The notes below the pieces were generated by a model. It searched no databases and was not told the DNA's origin. It saw only the letters and a program-made list of their open reading frames with translations. Below, piece by piece: positions 25,237 through 34,217 of a stretch of 64,000 nt of DNA. Numbering within the stretch: the stretch's first letter is position 1; the number at the start of each line of letters is the position of its first letter. The stretch comes from DASRFA01 sp035651755 (GTDB lineage Bacteria > Desulfobacterota > Binatia > UBA12015), in contig DASRFA010000013.1 of NCBI GenBank assembly GCA_035651755.1, positions 248,001 through 312,000 of the forward strand. Reading direction: 5' to 3'. Made by a program: the position numbers and the translations under genes.

Positions 25237-25327
25237 CGCGAGCGAAGCGAGCCCGCGGGTACCGCAGGGAGTGGGGGCCCGCGTTCGGCTTTGCCGAACG
25301 GGGCGAGGGAGCGATCCCCTCGTGCGA
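25237..25327 (-). repeat. Intergenic double-hairpin repeat, copy 1
   Basis: Contains GTTCGGC-TTT-GCCGAAC (25283-25299, perfect 7 bp stem) followed by GAGGG-AGCGATC-CCCTC. It ends right at the stop codon of the minus-strand AsmA-like gene (25328), so it is transcribed as that gene's 3' end. The same unit recurs at 45881 and 51529. Probably a terminator-like dispersed repeat. Confidence 0.75.
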
Positions 25328-26908
25328 TCACCGCCCGCGGTCGAGCGCGCGTCGGAGGTCGGCTCCCGCCTTCTCGACGGTTTGCCGCGCGCTCTCGCCG
25401 ATGGCCTCGGCGGTGTCGCCGAGCGCGCCGGCCATCTCTCCCAGCGATCGTCCGCCGGAGCGCGCCAGCTCGAGCGCGAGCGCTTCCGCGATCCGGCGGG
25501 CGAGCTCGCGCAGGTTCGGATTGCGGAGCTCGAAGGCGAGCGGCACGCGCACCTCGGGCGTCTCGCGCCCCGCGACCAGCCGGAGCGAGCCGTACGCCGC
25601 CCGCAAGCCCGCCGGCGCGTCGGGCGCGGCGGCGAGGTCGAACAGCCGGAACGCCGCCTCGCCGCGCGCGCGACCCTGCTCGACCGTCAGGCGAGCGCTT
25701 CCGGTCGTCGTCCCGCCGGAGACGTGCAGGTCGCGGAACGGCGCGAGCGGGAGGGCCTCGAAGTCGGCCGCGACCGCCGTCGGAGCGGGTCCGTCGGGCG
25801 CCAGCACGGCCCCGGTCGCGCGGAGCGCGATGTGCGCGCGCGGGTCGAGCGGCCGCGCGCCGAGCGTGACGCTCGCGTCGTCGCCGGCGGCCGCCGGGAA
25901 GCGGACCCTCTCGGCCTCGAGCTCGACGTCCGTTGCATCGACGGGGCGCTCGAAGGCTGGATCGCGCTCGCGGTAGCGGCCGCGCTCGACGCGCGCGACG
26001 TCCACGGCGACCGACGCGACGGCCGGAGCGTCGAGCCCGCGCACGGCGGCATGCCAGACGTCGACGAGACCGCGCAGCCCGACCGGGTCGCTGCTTGCCG
26101 CCGTCGTCTCGACCGCGACGTCGGCGAGCACGACCTCGTGCACGGCGATCGCGAGCGCACCCGGGTCGCCGGGCGCGGCCGACACGTCGAGCGCGACGCG
26201 GCCCTCGCCGGCGCGCGCGCCGACCTCCGAGGAACCGCTCGCGATGGGCTCGCGCGCGAGCGTCAAGCTCGCTCCGGAGAACGCGACGGCGCTCGCGGCG
26301 GGCGGGCCCGCGTCCGCGGAGAGCGGGATCGCGAGGTCGCGGAGGTCGAAGCTGCCGAACGTGAGCAGGCTCGTGCGCGCGACGCCGCCCGCTCGCTCGT
26401 CCGCCCGGAGCGAGAGGTTTCGCACGGAGAGCCGTCCGATCTCGACGCGCGGTGGCTCGCCCCAGCGCCAGGCGCGCTCGTGGCTCGCCCGGATCCGCTG
26501 CTGCAGGGCGGCGACCGTCGACGGCGCCAGGTCGGCGGACTCGCTCGCGAGCTCCGCCCCTTCCGCCGTCACGCGATCGAGCCGGACGCGGCCGCCTCCG
26601 AGGACGTCGTCGAGCTTCTCGAAATCGACGACGACCGCCTTGGCCGCGAGGAGCGGCCGTTCCGCGCCGGGCAGCGGCGACGCGACCTCGACGCCCTCGA
26701 GCCGCGCCGCCAGCGAGACCCACGAGACGTCCGCGGACGCGATCGTGACCGGAGTCGCGAGCGCCGCCGTGAAGTAGCGCTCGAGGGCGCGGCGGACGAT
26801 CGCCGGCCAGAACCACGCGAGCGCGGCGACGGTCGCCGCCGCCGCCAGCAGCGCGCTGTTCCGTGGGAGGCGGCGCGCCCGCGGCAGCGGCCGCGGGCTT
26901 TCCGTCAT
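25328..26908 (-). CDS. AsmA-like / DUF748-type envelope protein
   Basis: A 526-residue protein with an N-terminal membrane anchor (SALLAAAATVAALAWFWPAI) and a long beta-rich periplasmic region (VTIASADVSWVSLAARLEGV; VEIGRLSVRNLSLRADER; LTFGSFDLRDLAIPLS) typical of AsmA/TamB-like proteins, which are thought to help move lipids between membranes. The C-terminus is helical. ATG 26908 overlaps the stop of the small upstream gene (ATGA). Family membership rests on pattern, not on a single motif. Confidence 0.7.
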   Translation of the reverse strand: MTESPRPLPRARRLPRNSALLAAAATVAALAWFWPAIVRRALERYFTAALATPVTIASADVSWVSLAARLEGVEVASPLPGAERPLLAAKAVVVDFEKLDDVLGGGRVRLDRVTAEGAELASESADLAPSTVAALQQRIRASHERAWRWGEPPRVEIGRLSVRNLSLRADERAGGVARTSLLTFGSFDLRDLAIPLSADAGPPAASAVAFSGASLTLAREPIASGSSEVGARAGEGRVALDVSAAPGDPGALAIAVHEVVLADVAVETTAASSDPVGLRGLVDVWHAAVRGLDAPAVASVAVDVARVERGRYRERDPAFERPVDATDVELEAERVRFPAAAGDDASVTLGARPLDPRAHIALRATGAVLAPDGPAPTAVAADFEALPLAPFRDLHVSGGTTTGSARLTVEQGRARGEAAFRLFDLAAAPDAPAGLRAAYGSLRLVAGRETPEVRVPLAFELRNPNLRELARRIAEALALELARSGGRSLGEMAGALGDTAEAIGESARQTVEKAGADLRRALDRGR

Positions 26909-27105
26909 CCGCCCTCGCCGGTGATGCGCTCGACGTGCGTGTCGGGCCGCGCGCCGCCGGCCTCGAGATCGGGCTTCCAGAGCTTCTCGATCCCGAGGCG
27001 GCTCGCGGCGTCGCGGTCCTTGGCCTCCACGACGACCGAGCCGAGCGCGGTGCCGGAGGACGAGCCGCCGACGGCCGTCACCGTGACGCGGTAGCGCTTC
27101 TTCAT
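26905..27105 (-). CDS. Small hypothetical protein upstream of AsmA-like gene
   Basis: A 66-residue soluble protein (MKKRYRVTVTAVGGSSSGTA ... SVVVEAKDRDAASRLGIEKLW), probably a beta-alpha ferredoxin-like mini-domain. Its stop overlaps the AsmA-like start (ATGA), so the two are co-translated. Family not recognised. Confidence 0.65.
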   Translation of the reverse strand: MKKRYRVTVTAVGGSSSGTALGSVVVEAKDRDAASRLGIEKLWKPDLEAGGARPDTHVERITGEGG

Positions 27106-27119
27106 GGCGGGCGATGGTA

Positions 27120-27980
27120 TCAGCCGCGCCGCAGCGCGCGAAGGGAGCGCACCGGACGAGCGAGGAGCGGGAGCGCACACAGGAGCGCGACGGTCGTCTG
27201 GCCGGGGGGCGTGTCCCAGTGGTTCGCGAGCACGAAGCCGACCGCACCGGTCGCGAGCGCGACCGCCGGAGCGACGACGAACATGCTGCGCACCTCGCGG
27301 CACAGCGAGCGCGCGACGAGCGCCGGCAGCACGAGGCAGCCGAACGTATAGATCATGCCCGCGACCCGGTTCGACAGCCCGACCGCGACGCCGAGGAACA
27401 CGGCGGTCGCGACGCTCCAGCGCCCGATCCGGAGGCCGACGGCCGCGGCCATCTCGCGGTCCATCGCGAGCAGCACGAGCTCCTCACGCCAGCGCCAGAG
27501 CGCGGCGACGGTCGCGATCGCGAGCGCGCCGAACGCGACGACGTCGCCGCGGTTCGCTCCGATGATCGTGCTCGAGAGGAGCCGATGCAGCTCCTCGGTG
27601 CCGTGCGGGCTGTTCGCGAGCACGAGGACCGAGAGGCTGCTCCCGACGAGGAACACCCAGCCGGTGATCGCCTCGTGGCTGCCGCCGTGGCGCCCCGAGC
27701 GCGCCGTCACGAGTGCCGCCACGATCGCGAACCCACCGGCGCACGTCGACACGAACGCGTCCGAGTCCGCGACGCCGAGCGCCGCCGCGATCGGCAGCGC
27801 GCCCGCATGCAGGCCGAGCGCGATGCCGAGGAGGGACGCCTGCGAGATCGCCGCGCCGACGAAGATCTGGTCGCGCGCGATGACGAGCACGCCGGGAAGC
27901 GACAGGAGGAGCCCGATGAGCCAGCCCGCGAGGTAGCTGTCGTGGAAGAGCGCCCACGAGGCGGCGAACTCGCGGATCAC
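27120..27980 (-). CDS. znuB: Zinc/manganese ABC transporter permease
   Basis: Integral membrane subunit of a metal-type (family 9) ABC importer. The 286-residue protein has about eight helices (LAGWLIGLLLSLPGVLVIA; ISQASLLGIALGLHAGALP; GWVFLVGSSLSVLVLAN; TVALLCALPLLARP) and the conserved ISQASLLGIAL coupling region. GTG 27980 overlaps the ATPase gene stop (GTGA). Order on the minus strand is OMP, znuA, znuC, znuB. Zn versus Mn specificity cannot be fixed by sequence alone. Confidence 0.88.
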   Translation of the reverse strand: MIREFAASWALFHDSYLAGWLIGLLLSLPGVLVIARDQIFVGAAISQASLLGIALGLHAGALPIAAALGVADSDAFVSTCAGGFAIVAALVTARSGRHGGSHEAITGWVFLVGSSLSVLVLANSPHGTEELHRLLSSTIIGANRGDVVAFGALAIATVAALWRWREELVLLAMDREMAAAVGLRIGRWSVATAVFLGVAVGLSNRVAGMIYTFGCLVLPALVARSLCREVRSMFVVAPAVALATGAVGFVLANHWDTPPGQTTVALLCALPLLARPVRSLRALRRG

Positions 27981-28732
27981 GATGCCTCCGTCGCGGCGCC
28001 GGGGCCGGCCGCGGCGCCGGGCGACGTCGCATGGCTCGCGAGCACGCCGGCGTCGCGCAGGAGCGCCCGCGTTCCGGCGGACGCGCCGCCGTCGCGGAAG
28101 AGCGCGACGTGCGTCGCGTGCGCGTCGGCGAGCGCGACGTCGTGGGTCACGAGGATCACCGTGATCCTCGCGTCGCGGTTCATGGCGATCAGGTCGCGGA
28201 GAAGCGATTCCTCCGCGTGGTAGTCGAGGTGATTGGTCGGCTCGTCGAGCACCAGGAGCGACGGGCGGCGGACGAGCGCGCGCGCGACCAGCGCGCGCTG
28301 GCGCTGCCCGCCCGAGAGCGCCCAGTAGTCGGCGCGCGCGAGGCCGGCGAGGCCGACCCGCCCGAGCGCCTCCGCGAGCCGCGCCGTGCGATCGCCCGGC
28401 GTCGTCCGGATGCCGACGAGCCCGAGGCAGACGAACTCCCGCACGGTCGTCGGAAGGGCTGGGTTGAGCTCGCAGCGCTGCGGGACGAACCCGATCCGAT
28501 CGCGCCTCGCCAGCTCCCGGTGGAGCCACAGGGTTCCAGCAGACGGCTCCACGATTCCGAGCAGCGCGCGGACGAACGTCGTCTTGCCGCTCCCGTTCGG
28601 ACCGAGAAGCACCCAGAAGTCGCCGCGACGCACCTCGAGGTCGAGCCCGCGCACGACCGGCTCGTCGTCGTACGACAGCGCGAGGTCGCGCGCCCGGACG
28701 AGCACGTCGTCGGGACGATCCGGCGTGGTCAC
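27977..28732 (-). CDS. znuC: Zinc/manganese ABC transporter ATP-binding protein
   Basis: ATPase of the metal importer. The 251-residue protein has Walker A (LLGPNGSGKTTFVRAL), Q-loop (IGFVPQRCEL), ABC signature (ALSGGQRQRALVARAL), Walker B (LLVLDEPTNHLD) and the switch His (ILVTHDVALA). GTG 28732 overlaps the znuA stop (GTGA) and its own stop overlaps the permease start, so the three genes are translated as a coupled unit. Confidence 0.93.
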   Translation of the reverse strand: MTTPDRPDDVLVRARDLALSYDDEPVVRGLDLEVRRGDFWVLLGPNGSGKTTFVRALLGIVEPSAGTLWLHRELARRDRIGFVPQRCELNPALPTTVREFVCLGLVGIRTTPGDRTARLAEALGRVGLAGLARADYWALSGGQRQRALVARALVRRPSLLVLDEPTNHLDYHAEESLLRDLIAMNRDARITVILVTHDVALADAHATHVALFRDGGASAGTRALLRDAGVLASHATSPGAAAGPGAATEAS

Positions 28733-29829
28733 GGCTTCGCTCCGAGCGCGCGCACGACCTCGCGGACGTCGTGGTCGATCATGCCGACGTAGCCGTCCGC
28801 TCCCGGGACGGCGCCGACCTGGTTCGCCATCTTGAGGACCTTCGCCCCGACCTTCTCGGACAGGAACTCGGCGTAGCGCGGGTCGTAGTATGCGGACGCG
28901 AGGACCAGCCGGACGTCCTGTGCCCGCATGAGATCGACGAGCTCGTTCAGGTGCCGTGTCGTCGGCGGGATCCCGGGCTTGGGCTCGAGCTCGCCCACCA
29001 GGTCGAGGCCGAAGCGCGCCGCGAAGTAGGTCCAGATGCGATGGTCCTGGACCGCCTTCGCCCCGAAGTGGGGCGCCATGTCGCCGAGCCAGCCCGCGAG
29101 CTGCGACGACTCGCCCTGGCTCTCGAGGTACGGCGCGAGCCGGCCGTGCTCGAAGAGGAGGGCGAGCTTCGGCACGTCGGCGCCGTACTTGTCGGCCAGG
29201 CGCTGGCCGACGAGGGCGCGGTACACCTCCTTCTCGAGCTCCGCGGCGCGCGCGTCGTAGTCCGACTTGCCGGCGGCGTCGAGCTCGGCCAGCTTGTCCG
29301 CGATCGCGCGCGCGACGCGGACGCCGTTCAGCGGGTCGAGCAGGTAGTGCGGGTTGCCGTAGGGGTGCACGTCGCCCTGGCTGCGATCGACGGTGCCGGT
29401 CGGGACGTCGCGCGGCGTGATCGAGCGCGAGGCGTCGAGGAAGCCGGCGTTGCCGGGCAGGAGGCGCGGGTTGCGCGCGCCCTGGAGCAGGGGCGGGGCG
29501 TATCCGACCTCGAGGTCGAGCCCGTTCTCGACGAAGAGGTCGGCCTCGCTGAGCGCCTTCACGAAGCTCGGCTTCGCCTCGGCGAAGTGCGGGTCCTCGG
29601 TCGGCTTCACGAAGGCGGTCACGGCGACGCGATCGCCGCCGACGCGGCGGACGAGGCTCGCGAGATCGGGCGTGGTCGCGCACACGCGGAGCGCTTCCGC
29701 GGCGCTCGCCGTCGTGGCCGCGAGCGCGCCGGCGACGAGCGATCCGGCCGCGATCGCGGCCGCGGCGAGCGCCGCCGCCGTCGGGTGCCGGCGCGCGCCC
29801 GGGCGAACGAGCGTGGAGATGCGGCTCAT
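28729..29829 (-). CDS. znuA: Metal ABC transporter substrate-binding protein (ZnuA family)
   Basis: Periplasmic metal receptor. The 366-residue precursor has a signal peptide (AALAAAAIAAGSLVAGALAA) and the metal-binding family layout: VCATTPDLASLVRRVGGD, DPHFAEAKPSF, GNPHYLLDP and KAVQDHRIWTYF supply likely His ligands; a later DPRYAEFL lies near the C-terminal acidic ligand. There is no long His-rich loop, so it is nearer the cluster-9 Mn/Zn type than enterobacterial ZnuA. Gap to the outer-membrane gene upstream is 12 bases. Confidence 0.88.
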   Translation of the reverse strand: MSRISTLVRPGARRHPTAAALAAAAIAAGSLVAGALAATTASAAEALRVCATTPDLASLVRRVGGDRVAVTAFVKPTEDPHFAEAKPSFVKALSEADLFVENGLDLEVGYAPPLLQGARNPRLLPGNAGFLDASRSITPRDVPTGTVDRSQGDVHPYGNPHYLLDPLNGVRVARAIADKLAELDAAGKSDYDARAAELEKEVYRALVGQRLADKYGADVPKLALLFEHGRLAPYLESQGESSQLAGWLGDMAPHFGAKAVQDHRIWTYFAARFGLDLVGELEPKPGIPPTTRHLNELVDLMRAQDVRLVLASAYYDPRYAEFLSEKVGAKVLKMANQVGAVPGADGYVGMIDHDVREVVRALGAKP

Positions 29830-29841
29830 CGTCGTCCTCCC

Positions 29842-31650
29842 TCAGTAGGCGTGCGCGGGGTGCGTCCCGAACAGGATCTCGAGGCCGAGCCAGACGGAGC
29901 TCGCCTGCGAGTGCTCGAGGAACGGCGCGTTGTCGTAGTTGTACTGGAGGCGGATGCGCGAGAACTCGGTCGGGTCGTAGATGAGGAGTGGCGAGACGCG
30001 GTGGCGCGCGTCGCGCAGAGAGCTCGGGGCGCCGGGAACGTTCCCGCCGTTGGAGTTCGCGTACTCGTAGCGGACGCCGGCCATCCACGCGTAGCGGAAC
30101 CCCCAAAGGAGCTGGGAGTAGAAGCCCCAGTCGCGAAGCGTGGCCGCGGGCAGGTCGACGGCGCCGCCGTCGTCCGCCGCCGCGCGCGTGGTGCGGCCCA
30201 CCGCGGCGCGCGCGCCGGCGGCCGGGAAACCGAGTGCGGTGCGCGAGGCCGTGCTCGCGGCGGCGTCGCCGGTGTCGTCGGCGGGGGGCGCGGTGAACGC
30301 GGCGGCCGAGAAGTCGCGCGCCATCCCTTCCGATTGCCATACGACGAACGGGAAGCCGCGGAAGTTGTCCGCCGGCCGCCACTTCACGGTGAGGTCGGTG
30401 CCGTAGACGTAGGTGCGCTCGTCGTGGCCGGTCGAGTTCGGGCCGAAGAGCGCGGAGAAGCCGATCAGCGTCGCCAGCTGGTCGGTCACGTCGAGCGAGG
30501 TCGCAGAGCGCGTCAAGTAGAGGAGGTCCGCCGGGTCGGCGACGGCGTCGGTCGTGGCCGGGCGGCCCCCGACCGTGACGTCGCCGATCGGGACGAAGAA
30601 GCTCGGCGTGAGACCTCCGTTGTTCGCGTTCTGCGCCCCGATCACGAGCTCGGAGTAGAACGGCAGGGGCAGGAGCCAGCTCGCCTGCACGCCGGCGGAG
30701 CGGAGGCCGTCGCCGCCGAACAGGCGCGTGTTGATCACCGGCTGGTCGATCCACGGCCAGGCGTGCGGGTGCACCGGGTTGATGCGGCCGAAGCTCGTGA
30801 GGAAGTAGCCGGCCTTGAGCTGGAGATTCCAGGGAAGGCTCGTCGTGGTCGCGAACGCCTCCTCGGTCTCGACGCCGTCCTCCGCGAAGACGAAGTGCGC
30901 CTCGCCGTTGAAGTACGGGTCGACGGCTCCGAAGAGCGAGAGCTCCGCCTGCTGGAACGTGAACCCGCGGCGCTTGGGATCGTGCGCGCCGCCCTCGAGC
31001 TGCTCGATCTCCGCGTCGTCCGCGGTCGACCAGCCGCCGACCGTGAGGACGTCGAGCGACGGCTCGAGGAGTCGGAGCGTCGCGCCCGGCACCGGCCGGG
31101 CGAGCCAGGTGGGCGGAGCCGGGCCGCCCGCGGGGATCTCGAGCTTGCCGACGGTCGAGTCGGCGGGCCGGTGCGCAGGCTCCGCGACCGTCGCTCCCGA
31201 CGGCGCGACCTCCTCGACCGCCCGATCGAGAGCCGATTTCGGAGCCTCGGACGGGGCCGCCTCCGCTAGCGCGCGGTCGAGCGCGGACGGTGCCGCCGGT
31301 ACGGGCGGTGCGCCGCGCGGCGGTGCCGGTTCGGCGGGTGCCGTCGGCGGCGCGGTCGCGAGCGGAGGCGGCGTGCTCGGCGTCGCGCGCTCCCCCTTCG
31401 CCGGCGCGCGCTCCGCCTGCGCGCGCTGCGCGTCCGGCGAGCGCGCCGTGAGGTCGCGGAGCAGGTCCATCATCTCGTCCAGCTTTCGCTGCTTCTCGGC
31501 GTCGCTTCGCTTGAGCTCGGCGACCTCCCGCTTCAGCGCCTCGATCTCGGCGCGCTCGGCGCCGCTCGCGACGGCGCTGCCGGCGACGGCGAGAAGGCCG
31601 AGCAACGAGGCCGCCGCGACACGGGCCAGATCGAACCCGGATCTCGACAT
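29842..31650 (-). CDS. Outer-membrane beta-barrel protein upstream of znuA
   Basis: A 602-residue secreted protein: signal peptide (ASLLGLLAVAGSAVASGA), a coiled-coil stretch (AEIEALKREVAELKRSDA), a Pro/Ala linker of about 110 residues, and a C-terminal barrel-type region with alternating polar/aromatic residues (FTFQQAELSLFGAVDPYFNG; FYSQLLWGFRYAWMAGVRYE; RIRLQYNYDNAPF) ending in Tyr. The coiled coil followed by a barrel resembles OprP/OmpM-like porins. Being the first gene of the znu operon suggests a route for zinc across the outer membrane. Function inferred from context. Confidence 0.72.
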   Translation of the reverse strand: MSRSGFDLARVAAASLLGLLAVAGSAVASGAERAEIEALKREVAELKRSDAEKQRKLDEMMDLLRDLTARSPDAQRAQAERAPAKGERATPSTPPPLATAPPTAPAEPAPPRGAPPVPAAPSALDRALAEAAPSEAPKSALDRAVEEVAPSGATVAEPAHRPADSTVGKLEIPAGGPAPPTWLARPVPGATLRLLEPSLDVLTVGGWSTADDAEIEQLEGGAHDPKRRGFTFQQAELSLFGAVDPYFNGEAHFVFAEDGVETEEAFATTTSLPWNLQLKAGYFLTSFGRINPVHPHAWPWIDQPVINTRLFGGDGLRSAGVQASWLLPLPFYSELVIGAQNANNGGLTPSFFVPIGDVTVGGRPATTDAVADPADLLYLTRSATSLDVTDQLATLIGFSALFGPNSTGHDERTYVYGTDLTVKWRPADNFRGFPFVVWQSEGMARDFSAAAFTAPPADDTGDAAASTASRTALGFPAAGARAAVGRTTRAAADDGGAVDLPAATLRDWGFYSQLLWGFRYAWMAGVRYEYANSNGGNVPGAPSSLRDARHRVSPLLIYDPTEFSRIRLQYNYDNAPFLEHSQASSVWLGLEILFGTHPAHAY

Positions 31651-31772
31651 CGTGGTTCTCCCCGACGGCGGTCCGCGCGGGATCCGCCGTCCCGACTTGA
31701 AGGGATGTCCCGAAGGCGCGCGCGCGAGGCAGACGCCGCGGGCGGCGCGCTCTCGGGCCGAGGGGACGTCGG

Positions 31773-32186
31773 TCAGGCGGGGGGTGGGCTGCGCGGCGCG
31801 CCGAGCGTCCGCTCGGGGGCGTGCGGCTCGGCGTTCGGAACGTTCGGGTGGCGCGCGGCCGCCGCGACGAGGGGTCGCACGTCGGCGGCCGCGGGCGCGG
31901 ACGCGCCGGGATGCGCCGAAGCCTGGCAGAGGGCGCAGCCGGCGCGATCGTGGTGCGCCGCCTCGCGGCGGGCCGGCGATTCGGGTCCGCGCGCGCCCGT
32001 CGACACGGAAGCGTCCGACCCGCCCGCGACCGCGAAGCGCGCCGCATGCAGGTGCGGAAGGACGCCGTGCTCGAAGACGAGTAGCGCCGTCAGCAGAGCG
32101 ACCAGAGCCTGGACCGGCAGCGCACCCGCGCGCCGGAGCGCGACGCGGCTCCTCGAGCCGATCCCGTGTTTCGCGGGGACCTTCAT
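31773..32186 (-). CDS. Small membrane protein with His/Cys-rich metal-binding region (DUF2946-like)
   Basis: A 137-residue protein with one N-terminal membrane helix (LPVQALVALLTALLVFEHGV), then VLPHLHAARF and REAAHHDRAGCALCQASAHP, a CxxC and His-rich cluster as in DUF2946 proteins often found beside metal transporters. Upstream of the outer-membrane and znu genes in the same direction (122-base gap). It is probably a periplasmic metal-binding protein. No Zur-type operator could be picked out upstream. Confidence 0.6.
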   Translation of the reverse strand: MKVPAKHGIGSRSRVALRRAGALPVQALVALLTALLVFEHGVLPHLHAARFAVAGGSDASVSTGARGPESPARREAAHHDRAGCALCQASAHPGASAPAAADVRPLVAAAARHPNVPNAEPHAPERTLGAPRSPPPA

Positions 32187-32282
32187 GCGATCGCCGGGCG
32201 GCTCGCCGTCGCGAGCTGCGCCGTTCAGGTCTTCCGGATATCAGCGGGCCCGCGTCGCATCAAAGTCGCGCAGCGCATTTCC

Positions 32283-33572
32283 TCAGAACACCGCGACGGC
32301 GCGGAGGCCGATCGCGAAGGCGTCGCGGTCCGAGAAGATCGGATTCGGGAGGAACTGCGCGTCCGGCTGCACGGTGAGCCAGGGGGTGAGCTGAGCCTGG
32401 TAGGTGAGCTCGAGGACCTCCTGCCCTTCCGGGAGCAGCGCCGGCGCCGGGACCGCGTCGCTCGGCTTCAGGATGCCGAACGCGAGGCCGAAGACGTCGG
32501 TCGGCCGCGACGGGATCGGCCCGACGAAGTTGACGCCGGCGTCCGCGTAGAGGAACGCCGGGTTGCGGTCCTTCTGCGGGCACGCGCTGAAGCGCGCGAA
32601 GATGCCGACCGCCGGCTTTCCGCCGCCGTCCACGACCACGGCCTGGTCGGCCATCACCCACACGCTGTAGTTGCCGTAGCGCGAGCCGTCGCCCGTGAGC
32701 AGCGGGACGTCCGCCGCGATGTAGTACCCGCCGACGACGTACCGCCCCGGAAGGCCTGCGGGTGCGGGCTCGACGCCGAGCTCGGAATAGATCCCGTAGC
32801 CGACCTGGTTCCCGAGCTTCCACTCGAAGCCGTGGTTGCCGGCGACGTCGCGCCCGGCGTTCGCGGTGTACGCCCCGACCTTCCAGTCGAGCGACGGCGA
32901 GAGCTTCGCGTGCGCGTACACGCCCGGCGCCGCGAGCGGGTAGACCGGGGTGTCGGTGTCGATGTTCTCGGTCGGGATGTCGCCGAAGGCGGCGTTCACG
33001 AAGAGGCCCGCGTAGTGCGAAGTCATGAAGTTCGTGTCGGCGGCGATCTGTCCCACGTGGACGACGAGCCGTCGGTCCGCGAGCTCCTGGTGGAGGTAGA
33101 GGTTGTAGACGCGAAAGGCGTTCGAAGCCTCCCAGCCGTCGATCGCCATCGCGGGCGGAAGGCCGACGAGGTCCACGGAGGGCTGGCGCCCCGCATACCA
33201 GTGGAAGTCGGCGTGGAACCCGCCGCCCGGCCAGCCGGCGATCTTCTCGAGGTCGAGCTCGACGCCGGAGTCCAGGTACCCGATGAACTCGGTGCCGTCG
33301 GCGCGGCCGCCGAAGTTCGACCACATCGCGCCCGTGTAGGTCAGGTACGGCTCGAAGCCGCGTGCCGACAGGAACGGGCGGACGCCGCGCCAGTCGCCGG
33401 TGAGCTGGTCGCGCCGGAGCCAGTCGTTCGGGTCGCCCGAGGGATCGGCTCGCGCACCGGCGGGATCGGTCGGCGCGCCGGCCGGGTCCGCCTGTGAGCC
33501 GCCCGGGTCGGTCTGCCCGGCGGCCGATGCCGTCCAGAGGAGTACGGCGAGGAGGATGCTCGCGCGCCGCAA
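32283..33572 (-). CDS. OprB-family carbohydrate porin-like protein
   Basis: A 429-residue outer-membrane protein: signal peptide (RRASILLAVLLWTASAAGQ), the family's N-terminal motif DWLRRDQLTGDWRGVRP, repeated amphipathic strands (RVYNLYLHQELADRRLVVHVGQ; VGYGIYSELGVEP; FAFGIL-like end strands) and a terminal Phe. Four near-repeats of DPxG(A/S)xxDP follow the signal sequence. The TTG start at 33572 is 7 bases beyond the hydrolase stop. OprB-type porins admit sugars, which fits the nearby MFS transporter and glucosidase. Confidence 0.8.
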   Translation of the reverse strand: MRRASILLAVLLWTASAAGQTDPGGSQADPAGAPTDPAGARADPSGDPNDWLRRDQLTGDWRGVRPFLSARGFEPYLTYTGAMWSNFGGRADGTEFIGYLDSGVELDLEKIAGWPGGGFHADFHWYAGRQPSVDLVGLPPAMAIDGWEASNAFRVYNLYLHQELADRRLVVHVGQIAADTNFMTSHYAGLFVNAAFGDIPTENIDTDTPVYPLAAPGVYAHAKLSPSLDWKVGAYTANAGRDVAGNHGFEWKLGNQVGYGIYSELGVEPAPAGLPGRYVVGGYYIAADVPLLTGDGSRYGNYSVWVMADQAVVVDGGGKPAVGIFARFSACPQKDRNPAFLYADAGVNFVGPIPSRPTDVFGLAFGILKPSDAVPAPALLPEGQEVLELTYQAQLTPWLTVQPDAQFLPNPIFSDRDAFAIGLRAVAVF

Positions 33573-33579
33573 CGTTGCG

Positions 33580-34206
33580 TCAACAAGCGACGAACTCCGC
33601 GATCGCCGCGCGGAGCTCGTCCATGCCGGTCTCGAAGAAATGGGTCGCGCCCGGAATGACGCGCAGCTCGTACGGCGGCGCGGCGTCGCCCGCGAGCGCG
33701 CGCCGGACGCCGGCGAGCGGCACGACGTCGTCGCGATCCCCGTGGACGAAGAGCTTCGGCTTCGCGCACGTCGCGAGGAACGACGCATTCGACATCGCGA
33801 TCGGCGCGCCGATCGCGATCAGCCGATGGACGCGCGCGTCGCCGCAGCCGAAGCGCAGGCCGACGAGGGCGCCGAACGAGAACCCCGCGACCAGCACCTC
33901 GCGCGCGCTCGGCTGCTCGGCGGCGAGGAAGTCGAGCGCGGCGCGCGCGTCCTCGACCTCGCCGCGGCCGTCGTCGTAGCGCCCGGTGCTCTCGCCGACG
34001 CCGCGGAAGTTGATCCGCAGCGTCGTGAAGCCCGACTCCTGAAGCGCGCGCGCCGCGTGGAACACGACCGGGTTGTGCATCGTGCCGCCGTAGAGCGGGT
34101 GCGGGTGCAGCACGAGGGCGATGCGCTCGGCGGGCGCGGGCGGCGGGCGGTAGATCGCCTCGAGCTGGCCGTGCGGCGCCGGCACGAGGCGTTTGCCGGG
34201 AAACAT
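33580..34206 (-). CDS. Alpha/beta hydrolase
   Basis: A 208-residue small hydrolase. Seen: HPHPLYGGTMHNPVVF (oxyanion-hole HPHP), nucleophile elbow AGFSFGAL (Ser), acidic residue in HGDRDDVVPL and His in GATHFFE, a complete catalytic triad. The family (YcjX/dienelactone-hydrolase-like short esterases) is common. ATG 34206 lies only 11 bases from the divergent MFS start. Substrate unknown. Confidence 0.85.
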   Translation of the reverse strand: MFPGKRLVPAPHGQLEAIYRPPPAPAERIALVLHPHPLYGGTMHNPVVFHAARALQESGFTTLRINFRGVGESTGRYDDGRGEVEDARAALDFLAAEQPSAREVLVAGFSFGALVGLRFGCGDARVHRLIAIGAPIAMSNASFLATCAKPKLFVHGDRDDVVPLAGVRRALAGDAAPPYELRVIPGATHFFETGMDELRAAIAEFVAC

Positions 34207-34217
34207 GGGAGCGCCTA

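Noticed and set aside
27977..32047. An open frame extending far upstream of znuC on the minus strand
   Set aside because: The part before GTG 28732 covers znuA and the outer-membrane gene in another frame and has no recognisable domain; only the last 251 codons are the ATPase.
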